NCBI GenBank assembly: GCA_029987395.1
Contig: DALTVX010000060.1
Span: forward strand, 1-15,900
Direction: 5' to 3'
Source of the DNA: Methanocorpusculum sp.
GTDB taxonomy: Archaea; Halobacteriota; Methanomicrobia; Methanomicrobiales; Methanocorpusculaceae
Length of the DNA: 15,900 bases
The notes under the pieces were generated by a model. The model ran no database searches. It was not told the origin of the DNA and saw nothing but the letters and a program-made list of their open reading frames with translations. Shown here in pieces: positions 8,185 through 14,372 of this stretch; the stretch's first letter is position 1; each line of letters begins with the position of its first letter. The position numbers and the translations under genes are program-made.

Positions 8185-9176
8185 CAAAGAAGTATTCATA
8201 CAAAGAAGCCGGGGTCGATATCGATCTTGAGGCAAACGGCGTAAAAGCTCTGATCCATCAGCTCAGCTACAAACGCATCGGCGAACACGGAATGGTCGGT
8301 GGTGTTGGACACTTTGCCGGCATGATCGATTTCGGCAGCAAGGTCCTTTCCATGTGTACCGATGGTGTTGGGACGAAGATGCGGATCGCTGACGATCTGC
8401 AGGACTGGACAACGGTCGGTATCGATTGTATGGCGATGAATGTGAACGATATGTATGTGATGAACATCGAGCCGATCGCATTTGTCGATTACATCGCCAC
8501 CGAAGGGATAGATACCGAGCAGATGATCCAGATCGGAAAAGGTCTGAATGAGGGTGCCCGTCTTTCCAATCTCAATATTGTTGGAGGTGAGACTGCCACC
8601 CTCAAAGATATGATCAACGGACTTGACCTTGCAGGAACCTGTCTTGGTGTTCAGGACAAGGACAAAGTCGTTACCGGCGAAAAAATTGCTCCAGGCGACA
8701 TCATCATCGGCGTTGCAAGTACCGGCGTTCACTCAAATGGTTATACACTCGCTCGAAAGGTCGCCGAAGAAAACGGCGGCTATGCAATAGTTCTCCCGTC
8801 CGGCAGAACAGTCGGCGAGGCTTTACTTACTCCAACAAGGATCTACTCTGAGGTCCTTGATGTCTGCAGCAAAGCCGTTGTCCACGGCATGTGTCATGTG
8901 ACCGGTGGAGGTCTGCTGAATTTCCTTCGGATCTCCACCTATGGTTTTGCCATCGAAGATCCACTCGAGGTCCCGGAGATTTTAGCATGGATAGCTGAAA
9001 AGGGCGATCTTGAGACGAACGAACTCTACCGCACATTCAATATGGGAATGGGATTTGCCTTTATCGTACCAAAAGAAAGCGTGGAGACCATTCTCTCAAT
9101 GGTCAGCGGCGCAAAAATCGTCGGCCGCGTGATCGAAGAACACAAAGTCACGCTGAAAGGCGTGGAGATCATCTGA
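8181..9176 (+). CDS. purM: Phosphoribosylformylglycinamidine cyclo-ligase (AIR synthetase)
   Basis: PurM closes the imidazole ring, turning formylglycinamidine ribonucleotide and ATP into aminoimidazole ribonucleotide in purine synthesis. The 331-residue length is typical. The N-terminus has YKEAGVDID (the family's usual opening), then GGVGHFAGM, the ATP-binding DGVGTKMRIA (about 54-63), the region GIDCMAMNVNDM (about 75-86), FVDYIA, and GGETATL (about 135-141), with GLDLAGTCLG following. The C-terminal half keeps HVTGGGLLNFLR and the closing NMGMGFAFIVP. It overlaps lysC by four bases, an unusual pairing of amino-acid and purine genes. Another purine gene, purF, lies about 3.8 kb away on the same strand, but it belongs to a different transcription unit. 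Confidence 0.95.
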   Translation: MTKKYSYKEAGVDIDLEANGVKALIHQLSYKRIGEHGMVGGVGHFAGMIDFGSKVLSMCTDGVGTKMRIADDLQDWTTVGIDCMAMNVNDMYVMNIEPIAFVDYIATEGIDTEQMIQIGKGLNEGARLSNLNIVGGETATLKDMINGLDLAGTCLGVQDKDKVVTGEKIAPGDIIIGVASTGVHSNGYTLARKVAEENGGYAIVLPSGRTVGEALLTPTRIYSEVLDVCSKAVVHGMCHVTGGGLLNFLRISTYGFAIEDPLEVPEILAWIAEKGDLETNELYRTFNMGMGFAFIVPKESVETILSMVSGAKIVGRVIEEHKVTLKGVEII

Positions 9177-9190
9177 TCTTTTCTATTTTT

Positions 9191-9297
9191 GCGGGCTGAC
9201 CCGTAGGGGCGGTCTCAGCCGAGGCGGACCACTCCGCAGGAGTGGTCTTAGCAGAGCAAGTTTTCCAAAGAAACTTGCGAGCAAGGCTTTGCCTTGC
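9191..9297. repeat. Tandem stem-loop block after purM (four hairpins)
   Basis: This GC-rich, gene-free block consists almost entirely of inverted repeats. Hairpin 1 pairs GGCTGA (9194-9199) with TCAGCC (9215-9220). Hairpin 2 is a perfect nine-base stem, GACCACTCC (9227-9235) with GGAGTGGTC (9239-9247), loop GCA. Hairpin 3 pairs GCAAGTTT (9256-9263) with AAACTTGC (9271-9278). Hairpin 4 pairs GCAAGGC (9281-9287) with GCCTTGC (9291-9297), loop TTT. GAGCAAG occurs twice, 25 bases apart. It could be a structured small RNA, a dispersed intergenic repeat, or the 3' end of the purM transcript. The stems are directly visible; the function is unknown. Confidence 0.7.
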
Positions 9298-9331
9298 GAT
9301 TGTAGGGTTATTTAATAGAGAATTAACTTTT

Positions 9332-9350
9332 AAAAAAGTGAAAGAAAAAT
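9332..9350 (-). terminator. T-rich terminator of the sepF to Rsm22-like operon
   Basis: The plus strand here is A-rich, so a message made leftwards from the Rsm22-like gene meets runs of T (up to six) soon after its stop codon at 9355-9357. The stretch also contributes to the small palindrome ACTTTT-AA-AAAAGT at 9326-9339. Confidence 0.5.
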
Positions 9351-9354
9351 AACC

Positions 9355-10758
9355 TTATTTTTTATCTGAAGGTCTTCTTCCTTTCTTTCCCAAATAATCT
9401 GGAGATGGCTTTCTACCATATTTCTCTTTTAAAAGCGCTATCTTATCCGGCGCTTTACTTCCTGACGAAACACCCGCGATCATTCTGGTAAAACTCTCAT
9501 GCCCCATCAGCAGATTGTAGGCATTCTGCTGTTTATTAAAGCGGACAAGCACCGAATCGATCGCGACCACAGAGCCGTAGGAGGCTGTGAGCAATGCTTC
9601 ATGTTCGGGTGTTCGATGAAAAGCTGGGAGTGCTACATAGGTCTGCGTTGTCCCTGTCCCGTCACAGATGAGGAACAGATAATTTTTCGCATCACCAATA
9701 TCTGCCGACATCACAGAAACGGTGATATGGATCCGTCTTTCCAGATGATTTTTGAGTTGGGAGAGTCTTGCCCTCTTTGCTCCAGCCGGGATCTTGTATC
9801 CGCATTTTCTGTGTCCGTCGGTTCGAAGGATCGCATACGAAAACTTCACATCTGTGTTGACGAATTTGAACCTCTCTTCAGCACCCCCAAGCGCGAACAT
9901 CAGGTCTGTTGGTTTGATGTCGGTATATGACCGAAACGACCAGCAGGGTGAGACCGTACAATAAACTCCTCGCAGATCGTTACAAGGGGCGTAGAGAGTA
10001 AGGCCGCGTTTTTTCACATCACGCGAAAGATCGCGAAGCATCGTCGAGTTGGCAAGATCTGCCGGCTCAAGGATGACCAGATTTCCGTCAGAGACAAGAT
10101 GCTTCGACAACGCCATCACAAGCTCAGCTTTTTTCTCCAGATCGAGGCCACTCAGTTCATTGATGACATTTGAACAGACGATGAGGTCGAACTCACCTTC
10201 GGGCATCTCTTTCGTGATATCCATAATAAGAGGCCTTTCAACAGTTACTCTGTCTCCAGCCTTCTTTACAAATTCCGGAACTATCGCCTGATATGCCTCG
10301 ATATGAGTCTCATGATATTCCAGGGACGTGATCTCAGCGGTCATTTCGTCAAGGCAGGAAAGAACTCGAGCAACGCCGATTGACACAGTTCCGGGGCCTG
10401 AGCCGATGTCTAAGATCCTCACATGTTTTCTGATCAGTCCTGAGGTGACCAGTCCTGCGAAAAATTCGGTGAACTCGAGAACATATCCTGGCATCTGGTA
10501 GGCCATATAGCCGAGAACGCTGTATGCTCCTTTATAGGACACATTTTTTTGTTCGCCTTCCTTCCAGTATGCCTCCTTTTGAGCGATGATCGCGTTTCGG
10601 GTTTTTTCCAGAACGATCTCATCGTTCCAAGACTTACCGGTCACCTTCTCGATATAGCGGATCGTCTGCTTTTCAAGTTCAGGTATGCTTCGTATTTTCA
10701 AAAAAGTGTTGAGGTTTTTTATCTCCTCAACATTTGGGATGTATCTAGGATTATCCAT
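9355..10758 (-). CDS. Rsm22-like methyltransferase-fold protein (small ribosomal subunit Rsm22 family)
   Basis: This 467-residue protein resembles the Rsm22/METTL17 family, class I methyltransferase-fold proteins linked to small ribosomal subunit assembly. The SAM-binding motif I is ILDIGSGPG (115-123), followed by the acidic strand end SLEYHE (145-150), CSNVINEL (195-202) and VILEP (228-232). Family members carry a four-cysteine Fe-S site after the methyltransferase core. Here Cys259, Cys267 and Cys272 lie in APC...YC...PCW, and Cys365 lies in LICDGTG, before a beta-rich C-terminal domain (YGSVVAIDSVLVRF). The tail from about 443 is strongly basic, fitting RNA binding. An N-terminal helical region covers about 1-100. 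It starts six bases after the stop of the zinc-finger gene upstream, so it is the last gene of that operon. Whether it methylates anything is unknown. Confidence 0.75.
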   Translation of the reverse strand: MDNPRYIPNVEEIKNLNTFLKIRSIPELEKQTIRYIEKVTGKSWNDEIVLEKTRNAIIAQKEAYWKEGEQKNVSYKGAYSVLGYMAYQMPGYVLEFTEFFAGLVTSGLIRKHVRILDIGSGPGTVSIGVARVLSCLDEMTAEITSLEYHETHIEAYQAIVPEFVKKAGDRVTVERPLIMDITKEMPEGEFDLIVCSNVINELSGLDLEKKAELVMALSKHLVSDGNLVILEPADLANSTMLRDLSRDVKKRGLTLYAPCNDLRGVYCTVSPCWSFRSYTDIKPTDLMFALGGAEERFKFVNTDVKFSYAILRTDGHRKCGYKIPAGAKRARLSQLKNHLERRIHITVSVMSADIGDAKNYLFLICDGTGTTQTYVALPAFHRTPEHEALLTASYGSVVAIDSVLVRFNKQQNAYNLLMGHESFTRMIAGVSSGSKAPDKIALLKEKYGRKPSPDYLGKKGRRPSDKK

Positions 10759-10764
10759 TCTATG

Positions 10765-11316
10765 TTACACGAGCGGTTTGACGGAGTATCCGTCAGCTTC
10801 CGGCTCAATTTCGAGTTTGGTCTTTTTGGCTTTTGAGGAGACGATCCCTGAATTTCCACTCGGGTCGGAGATGATAACGGTAAATGGAAATTCGGATCTT
10901 CGTGCTTTTTCGATTCTATCCAAGAGTTCGGTTGCCTGGCATATCTCATCACCTTCGCAGGAGATCGAGGCACGTTTGATCGCATCCTCTGCTCTCTCCA
11001 AAACTCCTTCGACGTTTGATACGAATCCAAAGCAGGCCGGGCCCGGGCGGATGTTTATACCAAATTCAGGGATATCGATCTCTCCTTGAGTACTGCGCAC
11101 GACACGTGCGTCAAGATCCTCCGCTGTCTCTACCCTCATCTCCCAGAGGCTGGGTTCGTGATCGTTCATTACCATGGTGTCGACGATGCGAAAACCACAG
11201 TCACAGACAGCACAAATCAGGAGAATATCGGAAAAATACGGTATATTCTCCGTATCATAAATATATTCGATCTCCTCTCCGCAGTCTGGACAGGGGCCGG
11301 GAACAACCTGACGCAT
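10765..11316 (-). CDS. ZPR1-related zinc finger protein
   Basis: This 183-residue protein matches the archaeal single-domain form of ZPR1. The zinc ribbon is CPDCG (Cys9, Cys12) and then CAVCDCG (Cys35, Cys38, with an extra Cys40) after a 22-residue spacer. The following beta-rich domain, containing RVVRSTQGEIDIPEFGI and then GFVSNVEGVLERAED, is the typical ZPR1 continuation. Eukaryotic ZPR1 has two copies of this module and assists folding of elongation factor eEF1A; by analogy the archaeal form may act on aEF1A, which is inference. It is separated by six bases from both the upstream sepF and the downstream Rsm22-like gene, so the three are probably one transcript. Confidence 0.85.
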   Translation of the reverse strand: MRQVVPGPCPDCGEEIEYIYDTENIPYFSDILLICAVCDCGFRIVDTMVMNDHEPSLWEMRVETAEDLDARVVRSTQGEIDIPEFGINIRPGPACFGFVSNVEGVLERAEDAIKRASISCEGDEICQATELLDRIEKARRSEFPFTVIISDPSGNSGIVSSKAKKTKLEIEPEADGYSVKPLV

Positions 11317-11322
11317 TCGGTA

Positions 11323-11697
11323 TTAGAACCCGCCGATCTTTTCGCGGGAGATACGAACACCGGTCGGCACAACGATAACGTAACGCTGGTCGCCAAGTCC
11401 GATGATGTCACCGTTCACATCGCGGGAAACGGCACGCAGATCGCCCATTACACGATCGAACATGATCTTGTCGAGCTTGAGTTTGGTGATGTCCACGACG
11501 ACAATGTTTCCGTTGTATATCTCGTCTTTTATCTTCGGACAGTCTTTGATATCAGAGATGCTCGCTACTTTAACATACATCGTTGCAGGTTGATTCTCTC
11601 CCACTGCTCCTTCGTATGCCTGTAGATCAAGCTTCATGTAGGTATCTTCGCCTATCGATTTTTCCTTCGTTCCAAATAATCCGTCAAGAAATCCCAT
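11323..11697 (-). CDS. sepF: SepF, archaeal cell division protein (FtsZ membrane anchor)
   Basis: SepF tethers FtsZ filaments to the membrane at the division site in FtsZ-using archaea. The 124-residue protein starts with MGFLDGLFG, a short amphipathic membrane-targeting helix as in SepF proteins. A linker follows, then the SepF core at about 37-115 with KDEIYNGNIVVVDITKL (57-73), an aliphatic helix around DKIMFDRVMGDL and the closing strand RYVIVVPTGV (105-114). A TATA box centred 28 bases before the ATG, with no Shine-Dalgarno, suggests a leaderless message. It is the first gene of a likely operon with the ZPR1-like and Rsm22-like genes. Confidence 0.88.
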   Translation of the reverse strand: MGFLDGLFGTKEKSIGEDTYMKLDLQAYEGAVGENQPATMYVKVASISDIKDCPKIKDEIYNGNIVVVDITKLKLDKIMFDRVMGDLRAVSRDVNGDIIGLGDQRYVIVVPTGVRISREKIGGF

Positions 11698-11720
11698 ATG
11701 AAAAATAGTTTAGTTGTTGG

Positions 11721-11728
11721 TTATATAA
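11721..11728 (-). promoter_or_regulatory. TATA box of the sepF operon
   Basis: TTATATAA is an excellent archaeal TATA match, centred about 28 bases from the sepF ATG at 11697. Transcription would start at or just before the start codon, giving a leaderless message. Confidence 0.65.
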
Positions 11729-11747
11729 TTCTATCTGTGTAGGGTAT

Positions 11748-12245
11748 CTATATCTCCAGATTCCAGAGCTCATCGCCGATGTAATGCAGATTTTTAGCCG
11801 CCTTTCCCTTCTCAAGCGCGATAATATCCTTCGCATCATAGAGAGGGAGCACAACTGCGAGGGGTTTGTCATGACTTTCATCAACGGCGAGTGCCGGCTG
11901 CCCGGCTTTGACATCATCCGTGACCGAAACGATTCCCGGACGCATGACATCTGCACCGTTGATCAGATAAGGTATCGCTCCCATATCGACCACGATCCTT
12001 CTGCCGGAAAACGGCCGGCTGATAGCGCCGCGAAGTGTGGGGAATGCCCACTCATCCTTCTCCATTATGAGCGGTTTTTTGTCGATGATGTAGATGTTGT
12101 ACTTTGACGCCGTCTCGGCGATCTCGATCATCGGGGCATCATATTTAGCTGCCTGATCTCCGATATTATCGACAAGCTTGGTCATCAAAGCTGTAAGCTG
12201 ACTTTTTTTGATGGCGTGGCGTTTTTTTATGATAAGGTCTGCCAT
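11748..12245 (-). CDS. PUA domain RNA-binding protein (MCT-1/Tma20-like, archaeal)
   Basis: This protein of 165 residues from the ATG at 12245 has an N-terminal pre-PUA region with a basic helix (IIKKRHAIKKSQL), then a C-terminal PUA domain at about 80-160: RRIVVDMGAIPYLINGADVMRPGI, followed by KAGQPALAV and KNLHYIGDELW. This is the domain order of archaeal PUA proteins related to eukaryotic MCT-1/Tma20, which act in translation and ribosome recycling; the archaeal role is inferred. An ATG at 12254 would add three residues. The TATA element at 12270-12280 lies 30 bases from 12245 but only 21 from 12254, so a leaderless message would start at 12245. It is 50 bases upstream of sepF, which has its own promoter. 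Confidence 0.82.
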   Translation of the reverse strand: MADLIIKKRHAIKKSQLTALMTKLVDNIGDQAAKYDAPMIEIAETASKYNIYIIDKKPLIMEKDEWAFPTLRGAISRPFSGRRIVVDMGAIPYLINGADVMRPGIVSVTDDVKAGQPALAVDESHDKPLAVVLPLYDAKDIIALEKGKAAKNLHYIGDELWNLEI

Positions 12246-12260
12246 ATGTTGCATTATAAT

Positions 12261-12293
12261 TGGCCGCGGTAAATTAAATAGGCTTTTGGCCGC
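12261..12293. promoter_or_regulatory. Two-way TATA element flanked by direct repeats
   Basis: TAAATTAAATA at 12270-12280 reads as a TATA box in both directions. Leftwards it is correctly spaced for the PUA gene; rightwards its start point would fall near 12302, upstream of the hairpin region and lsm. Identical TGGCCGC heptamers at 12261-12267 and 12287-12293 flank it, 26 bases apart, and could be regulator half-sites. Confidence 0.5.
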
Positions 12294-12337
12294 TCATCAG
12301 TGGTACAAACTTTAGACCGATGCGTTTGATTCCCGGT

Positions 12338-12431
12338 ATCTTTATGTGTAAAGATGGCGTATACACTAAGCACTCGTCCATGAGTCTTAGGCTTATGTGA
12401 CGTTCGAAACGTGCATGAAAGCCGCGGCTTT
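12338..12431 (+). ncRNA. Candidate structured RNA or long leader upstream of lsm
   Basis: Four hairpins follow each other. ATCTTTA/TAAAGAT at 12338-12355 has a four-base loop. CTAAG-C-ACTC/GAGT-CTTAG at 12366-12390 is a nine-pair stem with one bulged C. ATG-TG-ACGT/ACGT-G-CAT at 12395-12415 has loop TCGAA. The perfect palindrome AAAGCCGCGGCTTT is at 12418-12431, followed by TTATGTTT. No open frame of note crosses it. It could be an independent small RNA ending at the GC-rich stem and T-run, or a long 5' leader of the lsm message. I match it to no known RNA family. Confidence 0.4.
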
Positions 12432-12464
12432 TATGTTTGCCCGGCATATTCTGCCTGCGGTTTT

Positions 12465-12500
12465 CGTTTCGGACTCTCTCCCTGAGAGAAACGAGAGGTA
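12465..12500 (+). promoter_or_regulatory. lsm ribosome binding site with overlapping hairpins
   Basis: The Shine-Dalgarno GAGAGGTA (12493-12500) lies five bases before the lsm ATG at 12506 and decides that start over an in-frame ATG at 12437. Just upstream, CTCTC (12476-12480) can pair with GAGAG (12484-12488), supported by CGTTT (12465-12469) with AAACG (12489-12493). The same CTCTC could instead pair with the GAGAG that begins the Shine-Dalgarno. Confidence 0.5.
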
Positions 12501-12505
12501 ATCCA

Positions 12506-12733
12506 ATGACAAAAAGACCACTTGAGATTTTAGATCAGGTTTTGAACGGCCTGCCGGTTATCATTTCACTGAAAGGTGGACGGGAGATCCGTGGAGTTCT
12601 TCAGGGATACGATGTTCACATGAACCTGGTTCTTGACAAGGCAGAGGAAAAAGGAGAGAACGGCATCGTTGCTCTTGGCACGCTTATTGTGCGTGGAGAC
12701 AACGTAATTTACATATCTCCATCTGTAGAATAA
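12506..12733 (+). CDS. lsm: Sm-like (LSm) archaeal RNA-binding protein
   Basis: This 75-residue Sm-fold protein should form a ring, normally a heptamer, that binds U-rich RNA. Sm motif 1 runs from about GREIRGVLQGYDVHMNLVL (25-43), with Asp36 and Asn40 at the RNA-binding loop, and Sm motif 2 is LIVRGDNVIYI (60-70), with the characteristic R-G-D-N. Length is typical for archaeal SmAP1. A longer reading from 12437 would add a 23-residue basic leader unlike the family, so I chose 12506 with its Shine-Dalgarno. It is followed 18 bases later by rpl37e, the usual archaeal arrangement, and then by purF. Confidence 0.94.
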   Translation: MTKRPLEILDQVLNGLPVIISLKGGREIRGVLQGYDVHMNLVLDKAEEKGENGIVALGTLIVRGDNVIYISPSVE

Positions 12734-12751
12734 TATCGAGGTGAATTAACA

Positions 12752-12925
12752 ATGACAAAAGGCACACCATCAATGGGTTTGAGAAATAAACATTCCCATA
12801 TCATCTGTCGCCGCTGTGGCAAACAGTCTATGCACGCACGGCACGGAGTATGTTCATCATGCGGCTTTGGCAAAAGCTCAAAGATCCGCGGATACAAGTG
12901 GATTAGAAGATCAGCAGAGAATTAA
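12752..12925 (+). CDS. rpl37e: Ribosomal protein L37e (eL37)
   Basis: This 57-residue zinc-ribbon protein of the large ribosomal subunit is too short for a default ORF cut-off. It begins MTKGTPSMGLRNK, and the ribbon is CRRCG (Cys19, Cys22) and CSSCGFG (Cys34, Cys37), ending in a basic tail with KIRGYKWIRRSAEN. These match archaeal and eukaryotic eL37. A strong Shine-Dalgarno, GAGGTGA (12738-12744), lies seven bases before the ATG. It is 18 bases after lsm and 12 bases before purF, so the three form one likely transcript. Confidence 0.95.
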   Translation: MTKGTPSMGLRNKHSHIICRRCGKQSMHARHGVCSSCGFGKSSKIRGYKWIRRSAEN

Positions 12926-12937
12926 TCGGGTTATAAT

Positions 12938-14329
12938 ATGAGCGGTATTGCAGGCATCGTCGATTCTCGAGGTGTCGCGTACCCCCTTTATTATGCTTTG
13001 CACGCCCTGCAACACAGAGGGCAGGAAGCTGCGGGCATATCTACTTTTGACGGGCATGAATTTTTAGTTCATAAAGGACCCGGACAACTTTCTGAAGTGT
13101 TTTGTGAAGAGGCTCTGTCCCGACTCGTTGGTAACGTGGGTGTGGGTCAGGTTTTGTATACTCAAATAGCACACCGCGAACATTCGCAGAATACTCAGCC
13201 TCTCAACTTCACATTCAAAGACCATCGCCTTTCTATAACCGTATCAGCGGCTTTGATCAACCGCGAAACGCTTCGCAGTGAATACGAGGACAAAGGGCAC
13301 ATTTTTTCAACAACGACCAATGCTGAACTTATCGCAGCAATGATCGCTCATGAACTTGTCAGCGATGCCACTCCGCAGGATGCATTTGTAAATACGATCA
13401 AACGGCTTTATGGAGGGTATTCAGGTGTCGCAATTTTGGACGGCGTCCTGTATGCGTTCCGTGATCCTCTCGGCACAAAACCGTTATGTTTTGGAAAAAC
13501 CAGTTTTGGTTATATCGTTGCTTCAGAAAGTGTGGCTCTGGATATTCTTTCAGCCGCTTTTATCGGGGATGTTGTTCCCGGTGAACTTCTTACGCTCACC
13601 TGTGAAGGGGTCTCACACTGTCAGGTCCTCGAGTCGGATCACAAGGCATATTGTGCATTTGAGTACGTGTATACGGCTCGACCTGATTCGGTACTTGACG
13701 GCGTTCTCGTGTACGATGCCCGAAGAAAAATCGGCGCATGTCTTGCAAAAAATGCTCCGAAAGCTGATCTGGTATCGCCGATCCCCGACAGTGGCACTGC
13801 TTTTGCTACCGGTTATGCATCAGCATCTGAAATCCCCTACATCGAAGGTCTGTTGAAGAACCGATATGTCGGCAGAACATTCATCATGCCGGGGCGCAGT
13901 CTTCGTGAGAACGCAGTTCGGATGAAGATGAATCCGATCCGTCTCCATGTCTCCGGCAAATCGGTCGTCTTAGTTGATGACAGCATAATCAGAGGCACGA
14001 CATCCCTTCGGATCGTTGACATGGTGAAGGATTTTGGTGCAAAAGAGGTCCACATGAGGATCGGTTCCCCACCCATCATTGCACCGTGTTATTTCGGTGT
14101 GGATTTTGCGAGCCGTGAAGAACTCATCGCGACCGGTCGGGATGCGGCAACGATACGGGAGATGATCCATGCAACGACATTGGAGTTTGTTTCTCATGAG
14201 GACCTTGTGGCATCGATCGGGATTCCGGCCGAAGATCTTTGTATGGCATGCTCAAACGGTATATTCCCCCTGGATATTCCACAAGAGTGTTCCTGCTGCC
14301 CCCGAAGGATCACTCAGACGAAAAACTGA
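12938..14329 (+). CDS. purF: Amidophosphoribosyltransferase with degenerate glutaminase domain
   Basis: PurF makes 5-phosphoribosylamine from PRPP and ammonia, normally taken from glutamine, as the first step of purine synthesis. The phosphoribosyltransferase half is intact: FEYVYTARPDSVLDG (241-255), PIPDSG (281-286), GLLKNRYVGRTFIMPGRSLR (304-323) and the PRPP loop VLVDDSIIRGTTS (344-356). Four cysteines, 239, 384, 435 and 438, match the 4Fe-4S ligands of the Bacillus-type enzyme. The glutaminase half keeps QHRGQEAAGI (25-34) but not its active site. It begins Met-Ser-Gly-Ile instead of Met-Cys-Gly-Ile; the conserved Arg is Leu73, the Asn-Gly pair is Ser103-Ala104, and the glutamine-binding Asp is Asn128. 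It is therefore predicted to be glutamine-independent, using ammonia or a partner glutaminase. Length (463) is normal, with no frameshift. It follows rpl37e closely with a weak ribosome binding site. Confidence 0.9.
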   Translation: MSGIAGIVDSRGVAYPLYYALHALQHRGQEAAGISTFDGHEFLVHKGPGQLSEVFCEEALSRLVGNVGVGQVLYTQIAHREHSQNTQPLNFTFKDHRLSITVSAALINRETLRSEYEDKGHIFSTTTNAELIAAMIAHELVSDATPQDAFVNTIKRLYGGYSGVAILDGVLYAFRDPLGTKPLCFGKTSFGYIVASESVALDILSAAFIGDVVPGELLTLTCEGVSHCQVLESDHKAYCAFEYVYTARPDSVLDGVLVYDARRKIGACLAKNAPKADLVSPIPDSGTAFATGYASASEIPYIEGLLKNRYVGRTFIMPGRSLRENAVRMKMNPIRLHVSGKSVVLVDDSIIRGTTSLRIVDMVKDFGAKEVHMRIGSPPIIAPCYFGVDFASREELIATGRDAATIREMIHATTLEFVSHEDLVASIGIPAEDLCMACSNGIFPLDIPQECSCCPRRITQTKN

Positions 14330-14372
14330 TTTTTGAGAAGTATTTTCTCTCTTCAAAACCTATTGAGTGAGG

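Noticed and set aside
9191..9300. Stem-loop block as an insertion sequence or CRISPR remnant
   Set aside because: There is no transposase fragment, no flanking target duplication that I can see, and the stems differ from each other in sequence, unlike CRISPR repeats.
12325..12336. tRNA T-arm-like string (GTTTGATTCCCGG)
   Set aside because: No matching acceptor, D or anticodon arms could be found around it.
12437..12505. N-terminal extension of the Sm-like protein from an upstream ATG
   Set aside because: The added 23 residues are not part of the Sm fold, cover a hairpin region, and lie upstream of the good Shine-Dalgarno at 12493-12500.
12938..12946. A different PurF start that would restore an N-terminal cysteine
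   Set aside because: The upstream frame offers no start followed by Cys, and the other glutamine-binding positions are also lost, so start choice does not explain it.
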